Positions 53,311 to 63,371 of a stretch of DNA of 64,000 nt are shown here, piece after piece. Under the pieces are notes generated by a model, which made no database searches, was not told where the DNA came from, and saw only the letters and a list, made by a program, of their open reading frames with translations. The translations under genes were made by a program, and so were the position numbers. Source of the stretch: Herminiimonas sp. (GTDB lineage Bacteria > Pseudomonadota > Gammaproteobacteria > Burkholderiales > Burkholderiaceae); the NCBI RefSeq assembly GCF_030655415.1, contig NZ_JAURVN010000006.1, positions 123,169 to 187,168 of the forward strand. The letters run 5' to 3'. Each line of letters opens with the position of its first letter. Position 1 is the stretch's first letter.

Positions 53311-54471
53311 ATGCAACTGCAACTGCCTCAACCATCCCCGGACGCGCTGGTCGCGTCACACACACTTCAGAACCTGATCGCTGAAGAAATTCGCCGGCAT
53401 GATGGCTGGATTTCATTCGCGCGTTACATGGAGCTGGCGCTGTACGCGGCCGATGTCGGTTATTACAGCGGCGGCGCTGCAAAACTTGGCAAAGACGGTG
53501 ATTTTACAACCGCGCCCGAGATTACGTCGCTTTTTGGTGAAACTCTGGCGCATGCCGCCGGCGAACTGATGGCGCAAAGCGTGCCGCAGATCCTGGAATT
53601 TGGCGCGGGTACTGGCAAACTGGCGCTGGATATTTTGACTGAATGCGCGGCGGCCGGGATTCCGCTCGAGTCTTATTCGATCGTCGAATTGTCCGGCGAA
53701 TTGCGCGCGCGTCAGCAGCAAACCTTGGCAAATTTCCCACAGGTGACGTGGCTGGACGATTTCCCTGCTGCTTATTCCGGCGTCGTGCTGGGAAATGAAG
53801 TGCTGGATGCGATGCCGGTTTCGCTAGTTGTCAAAAGTGATAATGGCTGGCTGGAACGCGGTGTATCTTTCGATGATGACAAATTTATATTTGTTGATCG
53901 CGCATGCGATGAGGCCTTGGTCGCGCAAATTCCGTTTGAAGAAGAATTGTCAGTTGGCTATTTGACAGAAGTGCATCCGATTGCCGTTGGTTTCATGGGC
54001 TCGCTGGCCAGCATGTTTGCGGCTGGACTGAAACAATCAGGTAAGGGCGGTGCGGCGATTTTGCTGGATTACGGCTTTCCGGCTAGTGAGTATTATTTGG
54101 ATCAGCGTAGCGAAGGCACATTGATGTGTCATTACCGTCATCACGCGCATCCCGATCCGTTTTATCTACCGGGTTTGCAGGATATTACGGCGCACGTCGA
54201 TTTCACGTCTATGGCATTGGCAGCAGTGAATAATGGTCTGGAAATGCTGGGTTACATGAGTCAAGCCGCATTCCTGTTGACGGCCGGTTTGGGTGATCGC
54301 CTGCTGAAAACCTCGCCGGAAGATGCGCGCGCTTATCTGCCGCAAGCCAATGCAGTACAAAAACTGACTTCGCCTGCCGAAATGGGCGAATTATTCAAGG
54401 TATTAGTGGTCGGACTGGATGTGCAGTTGCCTGCAGCGTTCGACCGCGCCGATCAAAGTCGCCGACTTTAA
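53311..54471 (+). CDS. MidA/NDUFAF7-family SAM-dependent methyltransferase
   Basis: 386 residues of the DUF185/COG1565 family: ISFARYMELALYAADVGYYSGG, GDFTTAPEITSLFGETL and LEFGAGTGKLALDI (SAM-binding), then VVLGNEVLDAMPV and GAAILLDYGF. The human homologue NDUFAF7 methylates an arginine of a complex I subunit; the bacterial substrate is unknown. It is divergent from the SDR gene, with 45 bases between, and leads a run with two DUF2905 genes. Confidence 0.92.
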   Translation: MQLQLPQPSPDALVASHTLQNLIAEEIRRHDGWISFARYMELALYAADVGYYSGGAAKLGKDGDFTTAPEITSLFGETLAHAAGELMAQSVPQILEFGAGTGKLALDILTECAAAGIPLESYSIVELSGELRARQQQTLANFPQVTWLDDFPAAYSGVVLGNEVLDAMPVSLVVKSDNGWLERGVSFDDDKFIFVDRACDEALVAQIPFEEELSVGYLTEVHPIAVGFMGSLASMFAAGLKQSGKGGAAILLDYGFPASEYYLDQRSEGTLMCHYRHHAHPDPFYLPGLQDITAHVDFTSMALAAVNNGLEMLGYMSQAAFLLTAGLGDRLLKTSPEDARAYLPQANAVQKLTSPAEMGELFKVLVVGLDVQLPAAFDRADQSRRL

Positions 54472-54534
54472 TATGTGCGGCGGCATGCGCCGATTACTGC
54501 AAGCACATCTGTCACAGCATCAGGAAAGCTGCTC

Positions 54535-54729
54535 ATGTTCCGCTGGTTTATTGTCATCTTTCTCGCTGTGATTGTGTTTTCTGCTGCCTTGCCGTGGCTG
54601 GAGAAATTCGGCGTCGGCAAATTGCCTGGCGATGTACGTTTTACGGTATTCGGCAAGACGATATTCTTGCCATTCGCTTCAACCGTATTGTTGTCGCTGG
54701 TGGTTTTTTTAGTCGCCAAGTTCTTTTAA
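54535..54729 (+). CDS. DUF2905-family small membrane protein, copy 1
   Basis: 64 residues from the ATG at 54535, with an AGGAAAG site; the frame to 54475 is open but lacks a site. Two membrane helices flank the conserved loop FGVGKLPGDVRFTVFGKTIFLPFAST, the DUF2905 signature. Function unknown. It lies 63 bases after the MidA-like gene. Confidence 0.9.
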   Translation: MFRWFIVIFLAVIVFSAALPWLEKFGVGKLPGDVRFTVFGKTIFLPFASTVLLSLVVFLVAKFF

Positions 54730-54810
54730 GCGTAACGATCGCACGCGGATTTCCAGGGTTCTGGACTTGCGAAGAATGCTTAATCAAAGATACTCAATGA
54801 AGGATGCACA

Positions 54811-55017
54811 ATGATTCGATGGGTAGCAGTCATTTTTGTAGGCTTGACGGTGTTCTACGCCTTGTTGCCTTGGATATTGGTAAAGATCGGCGTCGGCCGC
54901 ATCATCGGTGACGTCAAACTCCATTTTGCTGACCGTATTTTTGTCCTGCCTTTCGGCTCTACCGTATTGTGGTCGGCCGTTGCCTTTCTGATCGCCGAAA
55001 TCGTCAAACGAACCTGA
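54811..55017 (+). CDS. DUF2905-family small membrane protein, copy 2
   Basis: 68 residues, with an AAGGA site. The same two-helix layout as the preceding gene, and the loop IGVGRIIGDVKLHFADRIFVLPFGST aligns with it, so the pair looks like an old tandem duplication. The two share only part of their residues, so it was not recent. Function unknown. Confidence 0.9.
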   Translation: MIRWVAVIFVGLTVFYALLPWILVKIGVGRIIGDVKLHFADRIFVLPFGSTVLWSAVAFLIAEIVKRT

Positions 55018-55155
55018 ACGTTGTGCAGAGTTGCCAGAAAATCCACGCTGTTAGCTAAAAAATCCCCAGTTTTTGCGATGTGCGGCGCGCTAATGATATT
55101 ATTCATCGCTTATCAACAGTAGGGCTTGTGGGTTTAACCGCGAGTTCCCTTAGTA

Positions 55156-56484
55156 GTGGACATATTAATTATCTTGGGTTTGATTCTGATCAACGGCGTT
55201 TTCGCCATGTCAGAAATAGCGATCGTCACCTCCAAACGGATTCGTCTCCAAAAGTTATTTGAAAACGGCAGTCGCGGCGCCAAGGCCGCACTTGATTTGT
55301 CCGACAACCCTAGCCGTTTTCTTTCCACCATCCAGGTTGGCATCACACTGATCGGCATTTTCAACGGTGCGTTCGGTGAAGCATCGCTGGTCGAGCGGCT
55401 GGAACCTGAAGTTGCCATGATCCCGATCCTTGCCACTTATGCGCGCGAAATCGCGCTAGGCGTCGTCGTGGTCGGCATCACCTTCGGTTCGCTGATTTTG
55501 GGTGAGCTGGTACCAAAACGCATCGCCATGCAATATCCGGAAGCCGTCGCTTCTATCGTCGCCGCGCCTATGCTGTTCCTGTCGAAACTGATGGGCCCAT
55601 TCGTCAAGATCCTGACCGGCACTACGGAATTTATTTTGCGCATACTTGGTATGCATCATAAAAAAGACGATAGCGTTACCGAAGAAGAAATCGCTGGCCT
55701 GTTCCGCGAAGGCGCTGATGCTGGCCTGTTTGAAAAAACTGAACACGACATCGTATCGCGCGCTTTGCGTCTGGATGATCAGCGTGTCGCAGGTTTGATG
55801 ACACCGCGTCTGGATGTGCATTTCATCGATCTGGAAGATAGTCTTGAAATCAATCTGGCCAAGATCGCTGACAGCTCATACACTCGTTTGCCAGTCTGCA
55901 AAGGCGATATCTCGCACGTCATCGGTATTGTTCACGCCGGCAGTTTGTTCGAGCAAGCGATTCGCGGCAAATCCATCGCGACAGTAGATATTGCCGCTGC
56001 CACGCGTCCACCACTGTTCGTGCCGGAAACCATTAGCGCGATGCAATTGCTGGAAACGCTGAAGAAAAATCGTGCCGAACTGGCATTGGTGATCGATGAA
56101 TACGGCGAGATCGAAGGCATCGTCACCTTGAGTGACGTGCTCGGTGCGCTGGTTGGTGATGTGTCGGTGATCGATGAACATCATGAAGTTGACGGCGTAC
56201 GTCGCGACGACGGTTCATGGCTGATCGATGGTGGCGTATCGTTTGACCGCTTTCGCGAATTGCTGGAAACCGAAGTGCGCTTCCCGGAAGAAGCTTCGGG
56301 TACGTATCACACGCTGGCTGGTTTCGTGATGACCTTCCTTGGTCACATTCCGCAAATGTCGGATCATTTTGAGTGGGAAGGCTACCGCATCGAAGTAGTC
56401 GACATGGATAGAAATCGTATCGATCGTTTGTTGATTACCAAGGTTGAGCCACCGTTGGAAGCATTGCCGGAAGCAGACGTCTGA
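55156..56484 (+). CDS. CNNM-CBS-CorC_HlyC membrane protein (hemolysin family)
   Basis: 442 residues from a GTG at 55156. A CNNM/DUF21 membrane domain of about 190 residues (LINGVFAMSEIAIVTSKRIRLQ, ELVPKRIAMQYPEA) precedes a CBS pair at about 205-330 (VAGLMTPRLDVHFIDLED, GIVTLSDVLGALVGDV). A C-terminal CorC_HlyC FAD-like domain follows (DDGSWLIDGGVSFDRFRELL). Members are linked to magnesium, cobalt or other cation homeostasis and efflux, not to lysis. A strong terminator follows. Confidence 0.92.
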   Translation: MDILIILGLILINGVFAMSEIAIVTSKRIRLQKLFENGSRGAKAALDLSDNPSRFLSTIQVGITLIGIFNGAFGEASLVERLEPEVAMIPILATYAREIALGVVVVGITFGSLILGELVPKRIAMQYPEAVASIVAAPMLFLSKLMGPFVKILTGTTEFILRILGMHHKKDDSVTEEEIAGLFREGADAGLFEKTEHDIVSRALRLDDQRVAGLMTPRLDVHFIDLEDSLEINLAKIADSSYTRLPVCKGDISHVIGIVHAGSLFEQAIRGKSIATVDIAAATRPPLFVPETISAMQLLETLKKNRAELALVIDEYGEIEGIVTLSDVLGALVGDVSVIDEHHEVDGVRRDDGSWLIDGGVSFDRFRELLETEVRFPEEASGTYHTLAGFVMTFLGHIPQMSDHFEWEGYRIEVVDMDRNRIDRLLITKVEPPLEALPEADV

Positions 56485-56516
56485 TTACGTCATGGTAATC
56501 AAGTAGTTGATTAAGA

Positions 56517-56552
56517 AAATGGGTCGGATAAATTTATCCGGCCCATTTTTTT
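56517..56552 (+). terminator. Rho-independent terminator
   Basis: AAAATGGG-T-CGGATAAATTTATCCG-G-CCCATTTTTTT, a long stem with one mismatch, 32 bases after the CorC-like gene. Confidence 0.93.
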
Positions 56553-56720
56553 ATTGGTTTTTTGAAATGCCATCTCAGCGCGACACGCTCATTGAATTGA
56601 ACGGCAGGCAGAAAAAGTAATCCATCTACAAGACCGTGTTACAGGTCGTTGAATGTTTCTCACGGTTTTGACAATAAATTGCGCGCTTATATACTGGCCG
56701 TAGACAACTAAACACTCATC

Positions 56721-58175
56721 ATGCCCGCACTCACCCTGGAAGATCTGCGCGCCCGTTACGGCGAACGCTACAAATGGTTGGTCCTGCTGACCTGCATGAT
56801 AGGCAGCGTCGCTGCGATTCTTTCTTCGACCATCGTCAATGTTGCGATTCCCGATCTGAGCAAATACTTCACGCTCGGGCAAGAGCGCGCGCAATGGGTG
56901 TCGGCTGGCTTCATGCTGGCGATGACACTGTCGATGTTGACCACGCCTTGGCTATTGATGCGCTTCGGCTTGCGGCGTACTTACACCGGCGCGATTGCGC
57001 TATTGCTGTTCGGTGGTGTGGTGGGCGGATTCAGCATTAACTATCCGATGCTGTTATCCATGCGCGTGATCGAAGGCTTGGCCGCAGGCGTGATGCAACC
57101 GATACCGGCGATCGTGATTTTGCGGGCGTTCGATCAGCATGAGCAGGGCAGGGCGATGGGGATTTTTGGTTTCGGCGTCGTGCTGGCACCAGCTATCGGG
57201 CCTAGTGTGGGCGGGTTTTTGGTGGAGCTGTTTGGTTGGCGTTCGATTTTCTTTGTGGTGGTGCCGCCATGTCTCATAGTGTTTTTCCTGATCCGACGCT
57301 TTCTGCCAGCCTACACGCCGCTGCTGGATAAAGCCAAGCCGCTCGACTGGAAAGGGCTGCTGCTGGTCGGTGTCAGCATCATCAGTTTGCTGAATGGTTT
57401 GGTCGAATTGCGCGGCGATGTACCTCAGGCTATTGCTTTGCTGGTGCTCGGCGTGGCCAGTTTTATCGCCTTTATTGTTTATCAATTACGCACGAAGGCT
57501 GAGCCCTTGATGAACGTGAAATTGTTCAGTTATCGGCAGTTTGCGATGGGCGCCTTGGTGGCATTTATCTACGGCATGGGTTTGTTCGGCTCGACTTATC
57601 TGTTGCCGATTTATATGCAGGTGGCGATGCATTACGCACCTTCGCGCGCTGGTCTTGTGTTGCTGCCTGCAGGTATTGTGCTGGCCGTCACGATCCCATT
57701 GGCGGGACGCTTGGCTGATAGGTATCCGCCGAATGTGTTGGTGTGTATAGGTTTGGCTTTTCTCACCGCGTCGTTCGGTTTGATGGCGACCGGCTCGCCT
57801 GCGACTAGTTACTTCATGTTGATGACGTGGGCCGTGATCGGTAGGATAGGTCTGGGGTTTGTACTACCCGCTTTGAATCTTGGCGCAATGCGTGGGCTGG
57901 ATTTCAGTTTGATCGCACAAGGTGCGAGTACGATTAATTTTGTCCGACAACTAGGTGGCGCGATCGGTGTCAGCATGGTCGGCATCGTGTTGGAATGGCG
58001 CATTGCAGTCCACGAATCGCGCCAGGCTTTAGGCATAGACAATCATCGCAGCGCCTTCAATGAAACGTTTTTTCTAGTAGCAGTTTTGTGCGGGATTGCA
58101 GTGGTCGCAGCTTGGTATATGCGCGCGAATCAACCCGCCCAAGAAACCGGGATATCTACAAATGCAGCGAAATAA
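56721..58175 (+). CDS. DHA2-family MFS drug exporter (EmrB/QacA type)
   Basis: 484 residues with 14 predicted helices. Helix 1 begins VLLTCMIGSVAAILSSTIVNVAIPDL, the DHA2 opening, followed by the loop LLMRFGLRRTYTGAIAL and the motif C region GFGVVLAPAIGPSVGGFLVE. Exports hydrophobic drugs or similar compounds by proton antiport; no EmrA-like adaptor is adjacent, so it may work alone. No regulator gene sits beside it. Confidence 0.9.
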   Translation: MPALTLEDLRARYGERYKWLVLLTCMIGSVAAILSSTIVNVAIPDLSKYFTLGQERAQWVSAGFMLAMTLSMLTTPWLLMRFGLRRTYTGAIALLLFGGVVGGFSINYPMLLSMRVIEGLAAGVMQPIPAIVILRAFDQHEQGRAMGIFGFGVVLAPAIGPSVGGFLVELFGWRSIFFVVVPPCLIVFFLIRRFLPAYTPLLDKAKPLDWKGLLLVGVSIISLLNGLVELRGDVPQAIALLVLGVASFIAFIVYQLRTKAEPLMNVKLFSYRQFAMGALVAFIYGMGLFGSTYLLPIYMQVAMHYAPSRAGLVLLPAGIVLAVTIPLAGRLADRYPPNVLVCIGLAFLTASFGLMATGSPATSYFMLMTWAVIGRIGLGFVLPALNLGAMRGLDFSLIAQGASTINFVRQLGGAIGVSMVGIVLEWRIAVHESRQALGIDNHRSAFNETFFLVAVLCGIAVVAAWYMRANQPAQETGISTNAAK

Positions 58176-58357
58176 CCACGGAGTTGGCACTATTTGCAGA
58201 TAGTTTGGCGGCGTAATGCATGCCGATTGTGACGAATGGTTAAAAAGGGATTATATTCCGTGCGATTTACTGCAGGATATGATTTAGTTGCTCCAAGGAA
58301 ACCGGTGAAATTTCAGCCGGTTTATTTGTTTCAGACGAACCATTCTCGGTGGGTTTC

Positions 58358-59611
58358 ATGCAGCAGACGGGTGATCAAAACGCTGTTTCGCAAACTGATA
58401 CACACGCGGCCCCTTTTCCGTCGGAGGAGGCTGGGCGTCAGCTAGAGTTTTTTGCCGAAATCTCACAGCAACACCTCAAAACCAAAAAATCCAAAGTCCA
58501 TGTAGTGCGCGCGCGCCATGTGTCGCCACTAGATACACATGCGCGTCAGGATGCGCGGATTAGACGGCTGATGCTTGCCGGTGTACTCGCGCTGATTTAT
58601 TTGCTGGTCATCTGCATTTTCTATCTGCAGGGTTTGATCGCCTTGTCTGTCTTGCAGACGAATGCGGTTTTGATGGGCTCAGGTTTTTTAGTGTTCCGCC
58701 TGTGCTTTGCGCTCGGCTTGAATCTTAAGATTCAGGAAAAAAATCTGCGTTTGCCGATTACGATTTCGGCTATCGGCATCATGTTGTATACGGTGTATAT
58801 CGCGCCGATTACGCAAATCGCTTTTATCCCTTTTCTGTTTCTGGTCATGGCCTTCGTCATGCATAGACTGTCGCCGCGCGAAGTGTTGTTTCTCGCCGGC
58901 GCGACTTTAGTCGGCTATGCCTTGGTAGTGGCGTCCCACTATGCGACGCGTACTGATAGTGCGATGCTGACACTGGAATGCGCGCAGTTATTAGTGCTGG
59001 CGGTGACTTTGCCCGGTTTTGCTGTGCTGGCAAATCGCGTGCAACGCCTGCAGAGCGCCTTGTTCAAGGCCAATCGAAAAATTCGCGATATTGAGGAAGA
59101 CGCGCAACGCGATGTATTGCTGGGTTGCTTCAACCGCCGCTACATCGTCGCCGCGCTTGAGCAGCAAAAACGTTTAGCCGATGAAACCGGCACGCCACTT
59201 TGTCTTGCCGTCATCGATCTCGATCATTTCAAACGCATCAATGATGAGGCAGGTCATTTAGGTGGCGACGAAGTCTTGCGTGTATTCACGCGCATTGCGC
59301 AGAAAAATATTCGTGATGGTGATGTCTTTGGCCGTTACGGTGGTGAAGAATTTTTGCTGGTATTGCCTGAGACGGCCTTGTTGGCTGCGCTGAATGTCGC
59401 TGAGCGCATACGCGAACAGGTTGAGCATTTTGAATGGGATGAAAAATTGCGCAATCGCGTCACGGTTTCTATCGGTCTGACGCAATATCTGCCCGGCGAA
59501 TCAGTGCTGGATCTTTTCTCGCGTACTGATACAGCCATGTATCTAGCCAAGCAAGGTGGCCGTAATCAGGTTGTGGTCGAAGAGCCTACGCTCGATCTCG
59601 GTATCGCTTAA
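58358..59611 (+). CDS. Membrane-bound diguanylate cyclase
   Basis: 417 residues from the ATG at 58358; a GTG at 58349 is in frame. About 70 soluble residues, six likely membrane helices at 75-235, a short coiled-coil linker (RVQRLQSALFKANRKIRDIEED) and a GGDEF domain at 250-415. The active site RYGGEEF is intact, and RDGD five residues before it is a complete RxxD product-inhibition site. It should make c-di-GMP in response to a membrane signal. Confidence 0.92.
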   Translation: MQQTGDQNAVSQTDTHAAPFPSEEAGRQLEFFAEISQQHLKTKKSKVHVVRARHVSPLDTHARQDARIRRLMLAGVLALIYLLVICIFYLQGLIALSVLQTNAVLMGSGFLVFRLCFALGLNLKIQEKNLRLPITISAIGIMLYTVYIAPITQIAFIPFLFLVMAFVMHRLSPREVLFLAGATLVGYALVVASHYATRTDSAMLTLECAQLLVLAVTLPGFAVLANRVQRLQSALFKANRKIRDIEEDAQRDVLLGCFNRRYIVAALEQQKRLADETGTPLCLAVIDLDHFKRINDEAGHLGGDEVLRVFTRIAQKNIRDGDVFGRYGGEEFLLVLPETALLAALNVAERIREQVEHFEWDEKLRNRVTVSIGLTQYLPGESVLDLFSRTDTAMYLAKQGGRNQVVVEEPTLDLGIA

Positions 59612-59835
59612 GCCCTCGCAGATAACTCTTGCTGCGTATTTCTGTTGCCCCGCTTCAAATCCTTCTTATCAATTTTCCATTTAATTGTCGCCCGCACGAC
59701 ACGCAACTTGCGCCTGCATGGTGCGGGCTACACAATTGCAATGACGTCGTTTAACAAATGTAATATTGTTCTACAGTAATGACGCCTTCTAGCTTCGATG
59801 AAGTGCGCAGCATCTTTTTATTGGTTTGAAACATC

Positions 59836-61518
59836 ATGCTAGAACTTGCAGGACTAACCGCACTAATTATTGAGCCGCATGCAGGCATGCGCGCCAGTAT
59901 TCATAACATGTTGAGCTTGGGCGGCATGAGCAAGATCGAGTACGCGAACAGTTCTGGCACGGCGATTCGGCCTTTGCGGCAGAAGGCTTTTGACTTGGTG
60001 ATTTGCGAATACGATTTGGGCGAAGAGCAGCAGGATGGCCAACAATTGCTGGAAGACTTGCGCCACAACAAACTGATTCCATTGTCGACGGTGTTCTTCA
60101 TGGCGACGGCTGAGCGTACGCACGGCAAAGTGATTAGCGCTGCAGAATTGGCGCTCAACGATTACGTATTAAAACCTTTCACCGCCGATACCTTGATGGA
60201 GCGGATTTCCAAGGCGATCGAAAAGCGCAATGCGTTGATGCCAGTTTATCGTCTGCTTGAGTTGGGAAATCTAGGCGAGGCGATAGAAATTTGCCAAACA
60301 GGTGAGAACGCCAAAGCGACATATCGCGTTGATTTTCTTCGCTTGCGGGCAGAGATGCATATGACCTTGGGCCAAGTCGATGCCGCTGAAGAAATTTATA
60401 CCGAGTTGTTATCCAAGCGCTCAATCGCGTGGGCACATCTGGGTTTGGCCAGCACCTTGTTCATGCAAGAGCGCTATGAAGAAGCTGAAGAAAAACTGAC
60501 TTCGTTGATAGAAACAAAAAGTGAGTTTCTGGATGCCTACGATTGGCTCGCCAAAACGCAAGAGGCGCGCGGCAATTTGACGGCAATGCAAGCCACGCTG
60601 GAAAGTGCAGTTGCGCGTTCACCATATGCGCTGCGCCGCTTGCGCAAGCTGGGCAAGGTCGCATTGCAAAACGGCGATACCGAAACCGCGCATCGCGTTT
60701 TTCAGCAAGTGGTCAGCAAGGCCAAGTTTTCCGAATTCCGCGAGCCGGAAGATCATGTGCAATTGGTGGAAACCTCGCTGGCCAAGGGCGAAACCAAATC
60801 CGTCCCCGCCATCATTCGCGATCTGGCGAAATCATTATCCGGCCTGAAGAAAACCGCAGCTTGTCGCGCTATTGCAAGTGCTATGTTCCATCGCCATAAC
60901 GGCGACAAGGAACTAGCGACCGAAGAACTGGAAGTTGCGTTGCTAGCTTGCAAAGAACCAATCGGCTTGAGCAACGAGACCAAGATAGCGTTGGCAAAAA
61001 ATTGTCTTGATCATGGTTTGGAGCAAGGCGTCGTGGAGATCATGACCTCGGTTGTTGGTAACGCGCCGACGCCCGCTGCAATGAGCAGCGCGATGCGTTT
61101 GTTGCAAGAGGGTGGCCGCGAAGATTTGGCCAAACGCATCACGCAAGCAAGCAAAAGCGAAGTGGTGGATCTGGTTTCTGCCGGTGCTGAGAAGGCGCGT
61201 CTTGGCGATTTCCAAGGCGCCGTCACCTTGATGTCGGAAGCTGCAGAAAAGCTGCCGCATAATCCGCAAGTGGTTTTCAACGCCGCAGTCGCAGCACTTA
61301 AATGCCTGGATAACCTCGGTTGGGACATGCCCTTGGGCGAGAGAGCGCGCCGCTATGTTGCCGACGCTCGTCGTTTGGACCCGCGCAACCCGAGGCTTTC
61401 TTTATTGACCGGCATGTATCGCGATATTTTGAAAAAATACCAAATCAGTGGCGTCGACGACATCCCGACTATGCCAACGACCAAAGCAGAAGCTAAAAAG
61501 GAAGCGGTCGCAAAATAA
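59836..61518 (+). CDS. Response-regulator receiver fused to TPR repeats
   Basis: 560 residues. A CheY-like receiver at about 5-125 has the aspartate in FDLVICEYDLGEEQ and the lysine in YVLKPFT. The remainder is a helical array of tetratricopeptide-type repeats (AWAHLGLASTLFMQERYEEAEEKL, ALRRLRKLGKVALQNGDTETAHRVFQQV), ending in a Lys/Ala-rich tail. There is no DNA-binding or enzyme output, so it probably works by protein contacts. No kinase is adjacent. Confidence 0.88.
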   Translation: MLELAGLTALIIEPHAGMRASIHNMLSLGGMSKIEYANSSGTAIRPLRQKAFDLVICEYDLGEEQQDGQQLLEDLRHNKLIPLSTVFFMATAERTHGKVISAAELALNDYVLKPFTADTLMERISKAIEKRNALMPVYRLLELGNLGEAIEICQTGENAKATYRVDFLRLRAEMHMTLGQVDAAEEIYTELLSKRSIAWAHLGLASTLFMQERYEEAEEKLTSLIETKSEFLDAYDWLAKTQEARGNLTAMQATLESAVARSPYALRRLRKLGKVALQNGDTETAHRVFQQVVSKAKFSEFREPEDHVQLVETSLAKGETKSVPAIIRDLAKSLSGLKKTAACRAIASAMFHRHNGDKELATEELEVALLACKEPIGLSNETKIALAKNCLDHGLEQGVVEIMTSVVGNAPTPAAMSSAMRLLQEGGREDLAKRITQASKSEVVDLVSAGAEKARLGDFQGAVTLMSEAAEKLPHNPQVVFNAAVAALKCLDNLGWDMPLGERARRYVADARRLDPRNPRLSLLTGMYRDILKKYQISGVDDIPTMPTTKAEAKKEAVAK

Positions 61519-61546
61519 TTGTTTGCGGTTCTGTTTTTGAGCGCGT

Positions 61547-61918
61547 TTAATCTGCGTGCAAAATCTGATTCACCAACTCTGGCGGCCTGGCGATCACCGC
61601 ACGCTGATGGAACCGAACGATAGGGCGCTGCAGTAATTGCGGGTGTGCGGCGAGGGCGTTCAGCAAGACCGTATCGCTGGCATCTTTCAAAGCAAGTGTA
61701 GAAAATAATTCTTCATTGTCGCGCGTCATTTCCAGCACACTGACTGCTTGTTCTGATTGCAAAAGTTGATGCAGTTCAGTCAACTGCGCCAGACTTAGAG
61801 GCGTTTTTTGATAATCGACGACATCAAGAGCGAGTTGATGTTGTGCTGCAAATTGTTGAGTGAGTTCGAGTGCTGCGCGCGATTTCGAGCAGCCAGGGTT
61901 GTAATAAATAATGAGCAT
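61547..61918 (-). CDS. ArsC-like (glutaredoxin-coupled) arsenate reductase family
   Basis: 123 residues from the ATG at 61918. The catalytic cysteine is in YYNPGCSKSRAAL (Cys9-10 region), and arginines in RPIVRFHQRAVIARPPE are the ArsC/Spx-type anion-binding set. No arsenite pump, regulator or other ars gene is nearby, so a role in arsenic resistance is possible but not shown; related YfgD/YffB-type proteins have other roles. Convergent with the REC-TPR gene. Confidence 0.8.
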   Translation of the reverse strand: MLIIYYNPGCSKSRAALELTQQFAAQHQLALDVVDYQKTPLSLAQLTELHQLLQSEQAVSVLEMTRDNEELFSTLALKDASDTVLLNALAAHPQLLQRPIVRFHQRAVIARPPELVNQILHAD

Positions 61919-62202
61919 GATGTTTTGAATGCGCTGTTTGTCGTGAAAGGCTGGATGAATGGATCCATGCATTATGCCTTTTCAAACGTAATCGGTTTTG
62001 CGGGTCGCGCATCTGAAGCTATGTAATCGCTGTACTGAAATTAGGCGTCTATATATGCTGATGCGCTGTACAAGATCTAAGAATTTACGCACGACTTAAG
62101 CGATATTTCGTGATCTTCCTTACGTTTGTTATCAATGTTGAGTTTGTGCGGATAAATTGATGCGATTCGTTGTCTACCTTTTCTCGATACTAAAGTGATG
62201 CC

Positions 62203-63261
62203 ATGTCTGACAAATCCGATAGCAATTTGCCACCAGCTGTTTCTACCCCTTCTGAAACTCCAACTCCAGATCACAATCCGCTGCCTGCCGCCGCCTCCTC
62301 TTCAGTAGAGCCGCCAATTGTGCGTGCTCCGGCGGCGCCTTATGTGCCTGCCGCCAAACTTGAATTCGGAAAAAATAATGCGCCGGCCTGGCAACTGCCA
62401 GACGACACGCCGTGGAAGCAAACCTGGCGCGTTTTTTCCGCACGCTTGCAAAGCTTGTCAGATCAAGTTGGTCGCCGCTTAACCCAACGCACGTTGAAAA
62501 TCGGCGTGTCGGCCAGGATTTTTCACCCGGAAGCGGGCGCGCGCGGCTTGCAAGGCAAGACTTTGCAATATCTGGAAGAGTCGATTGCGCAATGGGTAAT
62601 GTCGCGCGATGTGTTGGTGTTGATGATCCCAACGGTAAATACCAACGGCCTTTTGCACCCGAGCAAGATTCGTTTGCGCGATTACGCCAAGCATTTGGAT
62701 GGCTTGGTGTTGCAAGGTGGCGCTGACGTTGCTCCGCAGACATATTCGCAAACGGCGACGCGCCCGGAATGGATAGGCGACAGCGCGCGCGATATGTACG
62801 AGCTTGAGTTGTTGCATGAATTTGTCGAGGCCGGAAAGCCGGTTTTGGGTATTTGCCGTGGTTGTCAGCTTATCAACGTAGCTTTCGGTGGCACCTTGTA
62901 TCAAGACATTGCGTCTGATGTGCCTGAGGCCAAGCCGCACGTAAATGACTTGTACGATAGTCATCGCCATACGATTCAATTTCCGCCTGGGTCGTCGCTG
63001 GCTTCGCTGTTCGCGGGCCAAACTGCGCCTTTGGTGAACTCGATTCACCATCAGGCGGTGCGCGATCTGGGGCGCGACCTGATGATCGAGGCAATTTCTG
63101 AGGGCGACAATATTGTTGAGGCTGTCCGCCACACCAAGTCGCGTTTTGTGATGGGTTTGCAATGGCATCCGGAATTCCACCGGGCTGGCGGCTCCGAACT
63201 GCTGGATTGCACGCCTATTCTTGATAATTTCCTCCGCGCAGCACGAGAAACGCGCTTCTAA
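62203..63261 (+). CDS. Class I glutamine-amidotransferase-like gamma-glutamyl hydrolase (PuuD/peptidase C26)
   Basis: 352 residues: the first about 100 residues are Pro/Ala-rich and low in complexity, longer than in PuuD. The catalytic domain from about 105 has IGVSARIFHP, GLVLQGGADVAP, the nucleophile Cys in GICRGCQLINVAFGG, and the His-Glu pair in GLQWHPEFH. It hydrolyses gamma-glutamyl amides such as gamma-glutamyl-GABA in putrescine breakdown, though no other puu gene is here. The extended N-terminus is unusual. Confidence 0.88.
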   Translation: MSDKSDSNLPPAVSTPSETPTPDHNPLPAAASSSVEPPIVRAPAAPYVPAAKLEFGKNNAPAWQLPDDTPWKQTWRVFSARLQSLSDQVGRRLTQRTLKIGVSARIFHPEAGARGLQGKTLQYLEESIAQWVMSRDVLVLMIPTVNTNGLLHPSKIRLRDYAKHLDGLVLQGGADVAPQTYSQTATRPEWIGDSARDMYELELLHEFVEAGKPVLGICRGCQLINVAFGGTLYQDIASDVPEAKPHVNDLYDSHRHTIQFPPGSSLASLFAGQTAPLVNSIHHQAVRDLGRDLMIEAISEGDNIVEAVRHTKSRFVMGLQWHPEFHRAGGSELLDCTPILDNFLRAARETRF

Positions 63262-63371
63262 CATTTGGGTTGCTGCCAGATAGTCATTTATCCTGCCAAG
63301 CAAAGCTGATTGAAATCACATCAGCTTTGCAAAATATTTGAAAATATTACGCATCAAACCACTTCAAGTTG

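Noticed and set aside
61547..61918. Arsenic-resistance island
   Set aside because: Only one ArsC-like protein is present, with no arsR, arsB or acr3, so no island can be claimed.
62479..63303. 274-residue open frame opposite the amidotransferase-like gene
   Set aside because: The plus-strand frame carries the catalytic Cys and HPE motifs, so this is a shadow.
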